From DATLGB01 sp037724045 (GTDB lineage: Bacteria > Actinomycetota > Thermoleophilia > Solirubrobacterales > Solirubrobacteraceae): 64,000 bases of DNA. Position 1 is the first letter of the stretch. The number at the start of each line of letters is the position of its first letter. Shown here piece by piece: positions 44,059 to 53,153 of the stretch. Position numbers and translations under genes: made by a program. Below the pieces are notes generated by a model. It had not been told where the DNA came from. It did not search any database and saw nothing but the letters and a program-made list of their open reading frames with translations. The DNA is taken from contig JBBJOW010000017.1 in the NCBI GenBank assembly GCA_037724045.1, positions 1 to 64,000 of the forward strand, given 5' to 3'.

Positions 44059-44733
44059 TCAGGCGCCTGGGGCGCCTGCTTGCGCCTCGAGCACGATGTC
44101 GGACATCGTCCAGAGCGCTTCCGACACGTGGATGGCCGGGACGCCGTCCACCTGCACGGTGAACAGCAGCACGCGGCGGGTCGCCTTGGTCACCGCGTGC
44201 GGCAGGGCGACGTCGCCGAACAGCACCGCGACCGCGCCGAGCACATCGGCCACGACGAGCCTCCCCTCCGGCAGCCACAGCGCGTGGGCGTCGCGGCGCC
44301 CGAGCGGCTCGTGCTCGACTGCGCGGCGCAGTTCGAGCTCGCCGGTCAGCGTGTCGGCGTCCAGCGCCCAGACGGGCACGTTGGTCTCCATGATCGCGAT
44401 CGTCTGCGCGTCCTGGATGAGCGAGCGCGACTTGAAGCCGCCCGCCTTCAGCCGCTCGACCACCACCGCCTCCACGGGAACGCGGGTGATGTCGGGGTCG
44501 AGGCCGATGTGGCGGTAGAAGACGCGGTAGGCGTGCGGGATCGGCTTGGAGCGCAGCGCCACCGCGTGCGAACCGTAAAAGCGGCTCGACAATCCCTTCA
44601 TGCGGTGCTTGAGCTCGGGCGGGCTCGGGCCCTCCCCCGCGTCGAGCGCGAGCGACCACAGGCGCAGGCCGGGCAGCTCGCGCCCGATCTCGGCTTCCAC
44701 CAGGCACTCGATGGGCTCGGCGGCGGCGGTCAC
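44059..44733 (-). CDS. B3/B4 tRNA-binding-domain protein
   Basis: 224 residues. The sequence of GLSSRFYGSHAVALRSKPIP, HAYRVFYRHIGLDPDITRVP and VEAVVVERLKAGGFKSRSLIQDA matches the stand-alone B3/B4 domain found in phenylalanyl-tRNA synthetase beta subunits. The stand-alone form may edit or bind aminoacyl-tRNA. Its GTG overlaps the stop of the upstream thioredoxin-like gene (GTGA). Confidence 0.8.
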   Translation of the reverse strand: MTAAAEPIECLVEAEIGRELPGLRLWSLALDAGEGPSPPELKHRMKGLSSRFYGSHAVALRSKPIPHAYRVFYRHIGLDPDITRVPVEAVVVERLKAGGFKSRSLIQDAQTIAIMETNVPVWALDADTLTGELELRRAVEHEPLGRRDAHALWLPEGRLVVADVLGAVAVLFGDVALPHAVTKATRRVLLFTVQVDGVPAIHVSEALWTMSDIVLEAQAGAPGA

Positions 44734-45449
44734 CGCAGCAGCCTGATCTCCTTGACGATCTCGGCCTCCGTCGAGGCGCCGAGCGTCGTCTTCTTCACCG
44801 CGCCGCCCTGCGCGGCGAAGGTGATCGTCGGGCAGATGGCGACGGCGAACGCGTTGGCGACGGCGCCGTCGTGGTCGTAGGCGACGGGCAGCTCCCACCC
44901 GCGCTCGCGGATCAGCGCGTTGAGCGCGGCATGGTCGCCGCGGATGGCCACCGCGGCGAAGGACACGTCGGGAAAGCGGGGCGCGAGGTCGTCGAGGACG
45001 TCGACCTGGTCGATGCAGCGCTGCGAGGGCTCGACAAGGAACGCGAGCACGAGCGGCCCGTCCTCGGTCAGCTCGCAGGAGTTGACGATGTCGGGCCCGC
45101 GCACGTCGCACGCCTGCGGCACCCCGTCGCTCTCCTGCAGCAGCACGTTGGCGTCGCACTCCTCCTCGCCCTCGCATTCGACGTTGGCCAGCGCGAGCGG
45201 AGCCGCGAACGGCGGGATGTCCCGGCCGACGACCACACCCTCCGAGCCCGGCCCGTCCGTGGTCAGCGAGTTGAACGCGACGTAGACGAGGATGCCGACG
45301 AGCAGCACCCCGACGATCCACGTCGACGGCGACGGCATCCGGCCCGAAGGCGGCGGCGGCCGGCGCGGCGGCGGCGGCGGCGGCGTCTCGGGAGCCGGCT
45401 CCTGCGCAGGCGGCTCCCCCGGATGGCGGCCGAAGGGGCCCCCGCTCAT
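44730..45449 (-). CDS. Membrane-anchored thioredoxin-like protein without a CxxC site
   Basis: 239 residues. A cytoplasmic Pro-rich N-terminus, one membrane helix (STWIVGVLLVGILVYVAFN), and an outer TlpA/AhpC-like domain (LVLAFLVEPSQRCIDQVDVL, then PELPVAYDHDG-like and ICPTITFAAQGG regions). The normal W-C-x-x-C is replaced by PSQRC, with a single Cys, so it is probably not an active disulfide reductase. Additional Cys pairs lie earlier (NVECEGEEECD). It overlaps the MMPL gene by 4 bp. Confidence 0.72.
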   Translation of the reverse strand: MSGGPFGRHPGEPPAQEPAPETPPPPPPRRPPPPSGRMPSPSTWIVGVLLVGILVYVAFNSLTTDGPGSEGVVVGRDIPPFAAPLALANVECEGEEECDANVLLQESDGVPQACDVRGPDIVNSCELTEDGPLVLAFLVEPSQRCIDQVDVLDDLAPRFPDVSFAAVAIRGDHAALNALIRERGWELPVAYDHDGAVANAFAVAICPTITFAAQGGAVKKTTLGASTEAEIVKEIRLLR

Positions 45450-48055
45450 GCCGGGATGACAGGCTCAGACGTGGCCGGGTCGGCCCGCCGGGCGCGGCGG
45501 CGCTCGGCGAGCACGAGCACTGCGGGCAGGACCGCGAGGACGCCGAGCAGCGATACGGACAGGTCGATGACGGTGACGCGGCCGAAGTCGCGCAGCATCG
45601 TCACGTCGGAGAAGGCGAGCACGGCGAAGCCGGCGATGGCGGTGGCGCCGGAGGCGAGCACGGCGGCGCCGGTGGAGGCGTAGGTGCGCGCGAGGGCGCC
45701 GGCGACGTCGAGCCCGGTGGCGCGCTCCTCGTGGAAGCGAGCGACGAGCAGGACGGCGAATTCGGTGGAGATGGCGATCACGAGCGCACCCAGTGTGGCC
45801 GACATCGGGTTCAGGGGGACGTGGATGATCCACAGCACGAGCGCCGACCAGCCCGTGGCCAGCGCGATCGGCACGAGGGGAACCCAGGCGCGCTCCCAGC
45901 GCCGGTAGACGGCCAGCAGGGCGAGGGCGACCACGGCCAGGCCCGCGAGCAGCGTGCCCAGCCGGCGCGCCGGGTCCGACAGCTTCGCGTTGGCCTCCGC
46001 CGCCAGGACCGGCAGACCGGCGAGCCGGGCCGTGACGCCGTCGGGCGGATCGAGCTCGGACCGCATCACGTCGAGCGCCTCCTCCTGCTCTGCGAGCGGC
46101 AGCAACTTGATCCCGAAGCTCATGACCGCCGAGCGCCGGTCGGTGGAGATGACCGCCCGCGAGAAGTACTCGGGCACGGCGTCCAGCAGCGCGCGAATGC
46201 GTTCCTGGTCGGCAGCTGCCTCGGGGCTGCGGAAGAGGTCGACGAGGGAGACCGCCGGGCACAGCTCCGCCTCACCGCAGCCGTTCTCGGCCGAGTAGTC
46301 GAAGCGCTCCTTCACGCGCTCCTGAAACGACTGCATCCACTGCACCACCGCGGGCTCGGTCAGGTCCTCCGCCTCGACGAGCACGTCGACCTCGCCGGCG
46401 ATGCCCGTCTCGTCCTGCAGCGCAAGCACGTCGCGCACCACGGGGAGGTCCTCGGGCACCAGCTCGACGACGTCGGAGACGACCTCGGTGCGCGAGTCGA
46501 CCACCCAGCCGCCGACCGCCAGCGCGAAGCCCACCCCGAGCACGAGCACCGGGCGGCGCAGCGACAGCGCCGTGACGCGCCGGGCACCGGAGGCGACCCG
46601 GCTCCCCACGGCGCCGGCCGGACCCGCAAGCGGCCGGCCGAACCCGGCAAACATCTCACGTGCGCCGCGCATCGCCGCCGACGCGCGGGCCGCGCGCTCA
46701 GGGCGCCGGCGCACGAGCAGCGCGAGCGCCGCAGTTCCCGCGGTGAGCGCGAGGAGGTAGGCGATGACGACGCCCAGCATGAGCACGATGCCGAAGCCGC
46801 GCACCATCGGCACCGGCGACAGCAGCAGCACCGCGAAGCCCGCGACCGTGGCCAGCACCGCGATCGCGATCGTCGGCACCGCCACCCGCACCGCGCGCAC
46901 GACGCCGTCCTCCTGCACGCGCGCCTGGTACTGGATGGCGTAGTCGACCCCCAGGCCGAGCAGCACCGGGAGCACCGCCATCGAGGCGAGCGTGAGCTGG
47001 ATGCCCAGCAGCGACATCAGGCCGCCGACGATCCCGGCGGCGCCGAGCGCGACGGCCAGCGGCAGCATCCGGAAGCGGGCGCCGCGGAAGACCAGCGGCA
47101 GCACCAGCGCCATCATGATCAGTCCGCCGATCAGCAGCCCGATCAGCGACGCCGACAGCGAGTCCGCGATGCCCTCGACGAGCACGGGCGCGCCCGAGAC
47201 GAGATACGAGGCGTTGGTCAGCTTGAACTCGGGCATCTCCGTCGCCGCCCGCACGAGGCCGATCGCCGCCTCGCGCTCGTCGTCGGAGAGCCCCGGCTTC
47301 AACCGCACCTGGATAAGCGCCGACTCCGGGCTCGGGAACAGATAGGCGAAGCGCGACTTGGGCTCGAAGCTGCCGCTGGTGGGCTCGAAGACCAGCGCGT
47401 AGACGAACTCCTCGTTGTTGATCGTGAGGTCGCTGGCGGCGCTCTGCGGGATGCCGTACTGGGTGGCGAGCCGCAGCAGCTCCCCGATAGAGGCGTTCTG
47501 GACCTGTACCGCGGCGGTCTCCCCCGCCTGCGCGGCCTCGGCCTCGCTCGCGCCGGCGCGCAACGCCGCGCGCTGCGCCTGCTCGCGCGCTGCCTGCGCA
47601 TCCGTCTGCGCCGTCCCCAGCTGCGCCTGCAGCTGCGCCGAGATCTCCGAGACCGCGGTGTTGATGAACGTCGCCGGCCCGAAGACGACCTGCACCGGCT
47701 GGGTCGCGGCCAGCCGTCCGCACGGCGAGTCGGCCCCACCCGGCACCGGCACGTCGGCGGGGGGAGCGACGCCGCTCAGGCAGCCCTCGAGCCCGACGAG
47801 CTTGTTGATGTTGTCGCTGAGCACGACGTCCTGCAGCGAGCCCTGCACGAGCACGGCGACCGGCTCGTCGCCGAAGTTCTCGTAGAGCTTCTCGGTCGCC
47901 TGGAAGGAGTCCGTGCCACGCCCCACGAGGGTGTCCGTCGCCGCACTGGGCTCCAGGCGCAGCGCCAGCAGCGCCCCCACGACAGCGACGAGGACGGCGA
48001 CGAGCAGCACGCGCCACGGCCGCCGCGCCACGGCCCCCACGAGCTTGGTCGTCAC
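45446..48055 (-). CDS. MMPL/RND-family transporter
   Basis: 869 residues with about 12 membrane segments in two halves, each preceded by a large outside domain. It has the sterol-sensing/MMPL features VLLGLGVDYAIQYQARV in the first half and ALVIAISTEFAVLLVARFHEER in the second. Members move lipids or hydrophobic compounds across the envelope. The GTG at 48055 (VTTKLVGAVARRPWRVLL) is chosen. It is near the MlaFEE-type genes, which suggests a common lipid-transport task. Confidence 0.9.
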   Translation of the reverse strand: MTTKLVGAVARRPWRVLLVAVLVAVVGALLALRLEPSAATDTLVGRGTDSFQATEKLYENFGDEPVAVLVQGSLQDVVLSDNINKLVGLEGCLSGVAPPADVPVPGGADSPCGRLAATQPVQVVFGPATFINTAVSEISAQLQAQLGTAQTDAQAAREQAQRAALRAGASEAEAAQAGETAAVQVQNASIGELLRLATQYGIPQSAASDLTINNEEFVYALVFEPTSGSFEPKSRFAYLFPSPESALIQVRLKPGLSDDEREAAIGLVRAATEMPEFKLTNASYLVSGAPVLVEGIADSLSASLIGLLIGGLIMMALVLPLVFRGARFRMLPLAVALGAAGIVGGLMSLLGIQLTLASMAVLPVLLGLGVDYAIQYQARVQEDGVVRAVRVAVPTIAIAVLATVAGFAVLLLSPVPMVRGFGIVLMLGVVIAYLLALTAGTAALALLVRRRPERAARASAAMRGAREMFAGFGRPLAGPAGAVGSRVASGARRVTALSLRRPVLVLGVGFALAVGGWVVDSRTEVVSDVVELVPEDLPVVRDVLALQDETGIAGEVDVLVEAEDLTEPAVVQWMQSFQERVKERFDYSAENGCGEAELCPAVSLVDLFRSPEAAADQERIRALLDAVPEYFSRAVISTDRRSAVMSFGIKLLPLAEQEEALDVMRSELDPPDGVTARLAGLPVLAAEANAKLSDPARRLGTLLAGLAVVALALLAVYRRWERAWVPLVPIALATGWSALVLWIIHVPLNPMSATLGALVIAISTEFAVLLVARFHEERATGLDVAGALARTYASTGAAVLASGATAIAGFAVLAFSDVTMLRDFGRVTVIDLSVSLLGVLAVLPAVLVLAERRRARRADPATSEPVIPA

Positions 48056-48104
48056 TTGCGCGCTTCGACTCACGCCGGACGTGTTCGGGCTGCGCTGTGG
48101 CGCG

Positions 48105-49292
48105 TTATTCCATGCCCAGCGGGCCACGGGAGGCGCCACTGAGGAACTGGCGCACGAACATGTTGTCGGAGTTGAAGAGCTCTTGGGCGGGGCCCGACTC
48201 CACGATGCGGCCCTTCCAGAGCACGGAGATGTGCTCGGCCACGCGCTTGGCGCTCATGATGTCGTGGGTGATGACGACGTAGGCGCCGCCGTTCTCCTCG
48301 TGGATCTCCTGGATGAGCTCGCACAGCAGGGCGGTGCGGACCGGGTCCAGGCCCGAGTCGGGCTCGTCGAAGAGCACGATGTCGGGATCGAGCACGAGGG
48401 CGCGGGCGAAGCCTGCGCGCTTGCGCATGCCGCCCGAGAGCTCGTTGGGCATCTTGTCCAGCGCGCCCTCGAGGCCGACCTCGCGCAGACGGGACATGAC
48501 GATGTCCTCGATCTCGTCCTCGCCCTTGTCGGTGTGCTGGCGCAGGGGGAAGCAGACATTGTCGAACAGGTTCATCGAGCCGAACAGCGCGCCGTCCTGG
48601 AAGAGCACGCCGAACTTCTTGCGCACCTCGAAGAGCCGGTCGTCGACCATGTTCGGGATCGACTCGCCGTGCACCAGCACGTCGCCGTCGTCGGGGTAGA
48701 GCAGGCCGACCATGTGCTTGATGCACACGGACTTGCCCGTGCCCGACGGGCCGAGGATCATCGAGATCTTGTTCTCCGGGATGCCCATGTTCAGGCCGCG
48801 GAGGATCTTGTTGCGACCGAACGCCTTGTGGACCTCGATGAACTCCACCGCGTCCTCGGTGTCGGTCTCGCGGATGCGGCCGGTGTGCCAGCGGTACTCG
48901 TCGCCGGGGTCGCCGCCGGGCGGGACCAACCCCTGCGCGTACTTCTCACGGTTCGCGGCACCCGGGATCTTGTTGGAGTTGTAGGCGTCCGCCGTCGGGT
49001 CGTAGTTGGCCATGTCGGGCGGGCCGCCGGGAGGGCGCTTCTCCTCCATGACGCGCGTCTCGCCCTTCTCGGAGGAATCCATCTCCTTCGGAGTCACGGG
49101 CGCCGTGGCCTGCGCGGCGCGCGCGTCGTCCTCCTCGTTGAGCCACGTCTTGTCGCCACCGTCGGGCGCGGCAGGGGGTGGCGGAGGGGGCACGTCCTGA
49201 CGCTCCACGGCCGTGGGCGGCGCGGCCGGAGGCGGCGGAGGCGGTGTCGCTGCGGCGCCCTCGTCGGACTTGTTGCGGTCGAAGATCCCCAT
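48105..49292 (-). CDS. MlaF-type ABC ATPase with long proline-rich N-terminus
   Basis: 395 residues. The ATPase domain is at about 140-395: Walker A GPSGTGKSVCIKHM, signature ELSGGMRKRAGFARALVL, Walker B DIVLFDEPDSGLDPVR and the switch TTHD-like ITHDIMSAKRVA. The D-S-G-L-D-P form is typical of the MlaF/Mkl/Ttg2 group. The first 135 residues are disordered, Pro- and Asp/Glu-rich, an unusual extension for this family. The permease genes follow directly upstream, 4 bp apart. Confidence 0.9.
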   Translation of the reverse strand: MGIFDRNKSDEGAAATPPPPPPAAPPTAVERQDVPPPPPPAAPDGGDKTWLNEEDDARAAQATAPVTPKEMDSSEKGETRVMEEKRPPGGPPDMANYDPTADAYNSNKIPGAANREKYAQGLVPPGGDPGDEYRWHTGRIRETDTEDAVEFIEVHKAFGRNKILRGLNMGIPENKISMILGPSGTGKSVCIKHMVGLLYPDDGDVLVHGESIPNMVDDRLFEVRKKFGVLFQDGALFGSMNLFDNVCFPLRQHTDKGEDEIEDIVMSRLREVGLEGALDKMPNELSGGMRKRAGFARALVLDPDIVLFDEPDSGLDPVRTALLCELIQEIHEENGGAYVVITHDIMSAKRVAEHISVLWKGRIVESGPAQELFNSDNMFVRQFLSGASRGPLGME

Positions 49293-49296
49293 CCGT

Positions 49297-50091
49297 CTAA
49301 CCCCCAATCGGTGCTCGTGGGTTGGCGCCCCAGAAGAGCTGGGTGCCGATCATGCCGATCAGGTGCACGAGCACGATGTTCAAGACCATGGACTTCGCCG
49401 TCGCGGTGCCCACACCAACGGGCCCGCCGCTGGCGTTGTAGCCGTAGTAGCAGCCGACCAGCACGATCACCGTGGCCATCGACATGGCCTTGATGCACGA
49501 ATACAACAGGTCGGGTGGGTTCTGGAACATCCAGAAGATCAGGAAGAAGCCGCCGCTGGAGACCTCGCCGATCTGTTGCACCACCGCGAGGTAGGAGGCG
49601 AAGAAGCCCGCCCCGATCCCGGCGAGGTACATGAACGGCAGCACCATCCAGGCGGCGAGCATCTTCGTCGCGCACAGAAAGGTCAGCGAGCTGATGCCCA
49701 TGACCTCGAGCGCGTCGATCTCGTCGGAGATCCGCATGGAGCCGAGCTCGGCGACGATGCCCGTGCCGACCTTCGCGGCCATCATGTAGCCGAACGCGTA
49801 GGGCACGAGCTCGCGCAGGTCGCACCAGGCGGCGAACACCCCGGCGTAGGCCGGCGCGCCGACGGAGCGGTTGAAGTACGCGCCCTCGATGCCGCACTGC
49901 AGGCCGATGATGAAGATCAGGCCCCAGATCACCAGCGTCGAGGAGAGGATCAAAAGGCCGGCCTGGCGCAGCGCTTCCCCGAAGAACTTGAAGACCCTGA
50001 GGCCGTAGACCTCGCCCACGATGCGCATCGAGAACTTGACGATCTCGCCCATCGACGCGATCCAGTCGCGCGGGACGCTGAGCCAACCCAT
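49297..50091 (-). CDS. MlaE/YrbE-family permease B
   Basis: 264 residues with about five hydrophobic segments. The conserved family segment AELGSMRISDEIDALEVMGIS contains the E-E-(I/L)-D-A-L motif that contacts the ATPase, followed by KMLAAWMVLPFMYLAG and GCYYGYNASGGPVGVGTAT. It forms the lipid-transport channel with the paralogous permease, whose stop overlaps this start by one nt (TAATG). Confidence 0.93.
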   Translation of the reverse strand: MGWLSVPRDWIASMGEIVKFSMRIVGEVYGLRVFKFFGEALRQAGLLILSSTLVIWGLIFIIGLQCGIEGAYFNRSVGAPAYAGVFAAWCDLRELVPYAFGYMMAAKVGTGIVAELGSMRISDEIDALEVMGISSLTFLCATKMLAAWMVLPFMYLAGIGAGFFASYLAVVQQIGEVSSGGFFLIFWMFQNPPDLLYSCIKAMSMATVIVLVGCYYGYNASGGPVGVGTATAKSMVLNIVLVHLIGMIGTQLFWGANPRAPIGG

Positions 50092-50897
50092 TACTTGATG
50101 ACCGCGATCTCGGGATGGGTGGCCAGCAGGGTCTGCGTGAACACGTAGTTGAACGCGAACACGCCCATGATCGCGATAACCACCGCCTGGTTGACCGCAC
50201 GACCGACGCCCTCGGCGCCGCCCGACGCGGTCATCCCCTTGTAACAGCAGACGATCGCGATGATCGCCCCGAACAACGTCGTCTTGAGCACCGACCCCCA
50301 CAGGTCGGTGATCGACGCGTTCGTGAAGAACGTGGCCCAGAACGGCCCGAGCGGCGCGCCGTTGACCAGCGTGGCGAGGATGCCGCCGAAGATCCCGAAC
50401 AGCAGCGCGTAGATGTTGAAGAGGCCCGTCACGAGCATCAGCGCGAGAAAGCGCGGCACGACGAGGTTCTTGACCGGGTCCACGCCCAGCACCTGCAACG
50501 CGTCGAGCTCCTCACGGATCTTGCGCGCACCCAGGTCAGCGGTGATCGCGGTACCCGCAACACCCGCCATCACGATCGCGGTCACGAACGGTGCGAACTC
50601 ACGGATCGAGGCGAGCACGAAGAAACCGCCAAGGCGATCCAACGCACCGAAGAGCACCAGGAAATTCGCGGCCTGCAGACCCGGCGCGCCGTAACCGAAC
50701 GCGATGGTCGAAACCACGAGCGGGAACCAGCAGAGCTTGAGGGCGAAGAGGAACTGGCCCACGAACTCGCCGCCGTACGGGTACGGGGGCCTCACGGCGG
50801 AGACGATCGTCTTCCCCGTCAGGATCATCATGTCCCCGACTTCCTCCAAGAGGTTCTTGGTCGGAAGGAAGGCGCGATCGGCGACGCCGCGGACCAT
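50091..50897 (-). CDS. MlaE/YrbE-family permease A
   Basis: 268 residues. Family motifs: TADLGARKIREELDALQVLGVDPVKNLVVPRFLAL and CCYKGMTASGGAEGVGRAVN. It is the first gene of the unit; permease B and the ATPase follow. In mycobacteria such YrbE pairs precede mce genes, but here no MCE-domain gene is present on either side, so the outer partner is missing or encoded elsewhere. The ATG is preceded by AGGGAGAGC. The promoter should be at 50898-51062, which holds no gene. Confidence 0.93.
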   Translation of the reverse strand: MVRGVADRAFLPTKNLLEEVGDMMILTGKTIVSAVRPPYPYGGEFVGQFLFALKLCWFPLVVSTIAFGYGAPGLQAANFLVLFGALDRLGGFFVLASIREFAPFVTAIVMAGVAGTAITADLGARKIREELDALQVLGVDPVKNLVVPRFLALMLVTGLFNIYALLFGIFGGILATLVNGAPLGPFWATFFTNASITDLWGSVLKTTLFGAIIAIVCCYKGMTASGGAEGVGRAVNQAVVIAIMGVFAFNYVFTQTLLATHPEIAVIK

Positions 50898-51062
50898 GTG
50901 TGTTAGCTCTCCCTACTCCACGCTTTCAATGCGCCCGGCGGACGCCACGGCAGAAGCGTAGGTGTTATCGGGCACACTTGGCAACCGGCGACCGCTGCCT
51001 AACACGCCCGCAACGCGAACGTGGCGCCACAACAACGCGTTGGTGGTACAACTTCGCTCGCG

Positions 51063-51704
51063 ATGAGGGGGAGAGCGACTGCAACCGGCTGCGCCATCCT
51101 GGTCGCCCTGACCGGCTGCGGTGGGAGCGAGCGCCAGGATGCGAAGGAGCCTTCAGGGGACTTCAAGGTCGAGATCATCAAGGCCTCGTTCGCCGAGCAG
51201 CAACAGCTCGCGGACGAGCAGACGATGAAGATCACCGTCCGCAACGCCGACACCAAGCCGCTGCCCAACGTCGCCGTCACGGTCGCCACCCAGCCCGGCG
51301 ACGCCGGCGGGGCGCCGCAGTCCTTCTCGACCGACATCGCCGATCCGAACGTCGCCGACGCGTCGCGGCCGATCTGGATCGTCGACGAGAGCCCCCGCGG
51401 CGGCGAGACCGCGTACACGAACACCTGGGCCCTGGGCCCGCTGCCCGCCGGCGAGACCCGCGACTTCGAGTGGAAGGTCACCGCCGTCAAGGCCGGCGAC
51501 TACACGATCGACTACTCCGTCTCCCCCGGCCTGACCGGCAAGGCCAAGCCCGCCGGCGGCCGCACCACCGAGGGCACCTTCAAGGTGACCATCGACGACA
51601 CCCCTCCCAACTCGCGCATCGGCGACAACGGGCAGGTCATCCGCGAGCCCGGCGGGGCGCGCGCGGGCTCGGGGCCGGGCTCGGGCTCGGGCTCGGACAA
51701 CTGA
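51063..51704 (+). CDS. Predicted lipoprotein
   Basis: 213 residues. Signal with lipobox LTGCGG at about residue 20, then a beta-rich domain (FKVEIIKASFAEQQQLADEQ, ITVRNADTKPLPNVAVTVAT, GPLPAGETRDFEWKVTAVKAG) similar in style to adhesive or CARDB-like folds. The end is a Gly/Ser run. The ATG at 51063 is chosen; an upstream in-frame start at 51021 would add 14 residues. It overlaps the glycosyltransferase frame at its stop. Confidence 0.7.
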   Translation: MRGRATATGCAILVALTGCGGSERQDAKEPSGDFKVEIIKASFAEQQQLADEQTMKITVRNADTKPLPNVAVTVATQPGDAGGAPQSFSTDIADPNVADASRPIWIVDESPRGGETAYTNTWALGPLPAGETRDFEWKVTAVKAGDYTIDYSVSPGLTGKAKPAGGRTTEGTFKVTIDDTPPNSRIGDNGQVIREPGGARAGSGPGSGSGSDN

Positions 51705-52816
51705 GCGACCCCCTGCGGGTCGCCTACTTCCTCGACAGATACCCCGTCCTCACGGAGACGTTCGTCTCGGGTGAGGTGCGCGAGCTCGGCCGGCTCGGGC
51801 ACGCGGTGCACGTCGAGTCCAGCAACGGCCAGCTCGCCGAGGACACGCGCGAGGGGCGGCTCCGCGCGCTCGGCTGGCTGGTCACGCGCCATCCCGTGCG
51901 CTGTCTGCGTGACCTTGCGTCGCGGCGTCGCTGGCGGCGGGAGGAGACGGTGCGCCCGTTGCGCTGGCTCGCACCGGCGGCGCGGCGGATCGAGCGGTTC
52001 GGGGCGTCGCACGTCCACGTCCACTTCGCCACGGGCCCGGCCCTCGACGGCATGCGGGTCGCCGCCCTGCTCGACCTCCCCTACAGCGTGATGACGCACG
52101 GCTACGACATCTTCAAGTCGCCGGCCAACCTGCGCGAGAAGCACGCGCGGGCGGCGTTCGCGGTGACGGCGAGCGAGTACAGCGCGCGGCTGCTGCCGGC
52201 GGGGGCGGAGGTGCTGGTGATGGGCGTCGACGGCGAGGAGTGGACGCGCGACCGCCCGCACGCGGACAACCGGACGGTGATCGCCGTGGGGCGCCTCGTC
52301 GAGAAGAAGGGCTTCGAGCATCTCGTCGCCGCCGCCGCGGAGCTCGACGCGCGCGTGCTGATCGTGGGCGACGGGCCGCTGCGGGCGCAGTTGACCCGTC
52401 CGGGGAGCGTGGAGCTGCTCGGCGCCCGTCCCCATGAAGAGGTCAGGGCGCTGATGCAGGGCGCCGCTGTGCTCGTCATGCCGTGCGTGGTCGCCGCCGA
52501 CGGCGACCGCGACACCATGCCGGTCGTGGTCAAGGAGGCGCTTGCCCTCGAGATCCCCGTGGTGGCCAGCGACGCGGTCGGGCTGCCGGAGGTGGTGCGC
52601 CCTGAATGGGGCCGGCTCGTCCCGCCAGGCGATCCGGCGGCGCTGGGCGTCGCTTTGGACGAACTGCTCTCGCTGTCAGTCGAGGAGCGCGCGCGCATGG
52701 GCGCCGCCGGCCGCGCCTTCGTCCTCGAGCACTGCTCGCTGCGCGGTCAGGCCGAGCGCCTGGTCGAGCTCATCGCAGCAGTCGGTCGAGGCGGCGCGAG
52801 CGGCCCACCTCGTTAG
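51701..52816 (+). CDS. Family-4-type glycosyltransferase
   Basis: About 371 residues. It starts as LRVAYFLDRYPVLTETFVSGEV, then HVHFATGPALDGMRVAALLDLPYS and VMTHGYDIF. The GT-B C-terminal domain shows TVIAVGRLVEKKGFEHLVAAAAEL, VGDGPLRAQL and MPVVVKEALALEIPVVASDAVGLPEVV. It would transfer a sugar for a polysaccharide or lipid. No ATG or GTG start fits: a CTG at 51701 overlaps the preceding stop and is the most likely start. Its last 100 bp lie in a 106-bp direct repeat and ended, before the insertion, tail to tail with the GT2 gene now at 56919. Confidence 0.85.
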   Translation: MSDPLRVAYFLDRYPVLTETFVSGEVRELGRLGHAVHVESSNGQLAEDTREGRLRALGWLVTRHPVRCLRDLASRRRWRREETVRPLRWLAPAARRIERFGASHVHVHFATGPALDGMRVAALLDLPYSVMTHGYDIFKSPANLREKHARAAFAVTASEYSARLLPAGAEVLVMGVDGEEWTRDRPHADNRTVIAVGRLVEKKGFEHLVAAAAELDARVLIVGDGPLRAQLTRPGSVELLGARPHEEVRALMQGAAVLVMPCVVAADGDRDTMPVVVKEALALEIPVVASDAVGLPEVVRPEWGRLVPPGDPAALGVALDELLSLSVEERARMGAAGRAFVLEHCSLRGQAERLVELIAAVGRGGASGPPR

Positions 52817-52822
52817 GCAGCC
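52717..52822. repeat. 106-bp direct repeat, left copy
   Basis: Identical to 56866-56971 except for one base (T at 52782, C at 56931). It covers the end of the glycosyltransferase gene (stop at 52814-52816) and, read in reverse, the same sequence that forms the last 17 codons of the GT2 gene in the right copy. It marks the left edge of a 4,043-bp insert. Confidence 0.95.
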
Positions 52823-52827
52823 CCCGG

Positions 52828-52917
52828 CTCTCGGCCAAGCGCGGTGACACCAGGGCCGCCGTCCGGTGGTTCCGGGAGGCGCGAGAACTCGCGCCCAAGA
52901 AGGCCGCCCTGCAGTGA
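52828..52917 (+). pseudogene. C-terminal gene fragment with TPR-like helix
   Basis: Reads LSAKRGDTRAAVRWFREARELAPKKAALQ in two runs (LSAKRGDTRAAVRW, FREARELAPKKAALQ) and then a stop. The helical pattern A-x-R-W-F-R-E-A-R-E-L-A-P is that of a tetratricopeptide repeat end. No start codon exists; the rest was lost at the left edge of the insert. Confidence 0.4.
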
Positions 52918-52923
52918 GGCACG

Positions 52924-53153
52924 TCAGGCCCTGAGGAGGTCTTCGGCCAGCGACACGAGGCGCTTGGCGTGGTGGATCGCTGCCACTCGTCTGCTGCGGC
53001 GATACCCGCGAGCGCCGCCTGGACGCCGCCAAGCGCACCGGAGTCATCCGCACCGATGACGTCCGCCGTCTCAAGGTAAGCGCGAGCGTCTTCGAGCCGT
53101 TTGCGTGCTTTGGTCGCATCACACGGCTGCGTCTTGGTCTTGATCGACTTCAC
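52924..53153 (-). pseudogene. HEPN-type protein, internally deleted and frameshifted
   Basis: The start MKSIKTKTQPCDATKARKRL, then EDARAYLETADVIGADDSGA and LGGVQAALAGIAAAD in one frame, is typical for small HEPN proteins. The natural end, AAIHHAKRLVSLAEDLLRA and a stop, is in another frame directly after it. The approximately 60 residues normally between them, with the R-x-x-x-x-H region, are absent. It is a decayed toxin-like gene within the insert. Confidence 0.6.

Noticed and set aside
50900..51700. Upstream extension of the family-4 glycosyltransferase frame
   Set aside because: It is Arg-rich out-of-frame reading of the lipoprotein gene, and the conserved start of the transferase begins at about 51713.
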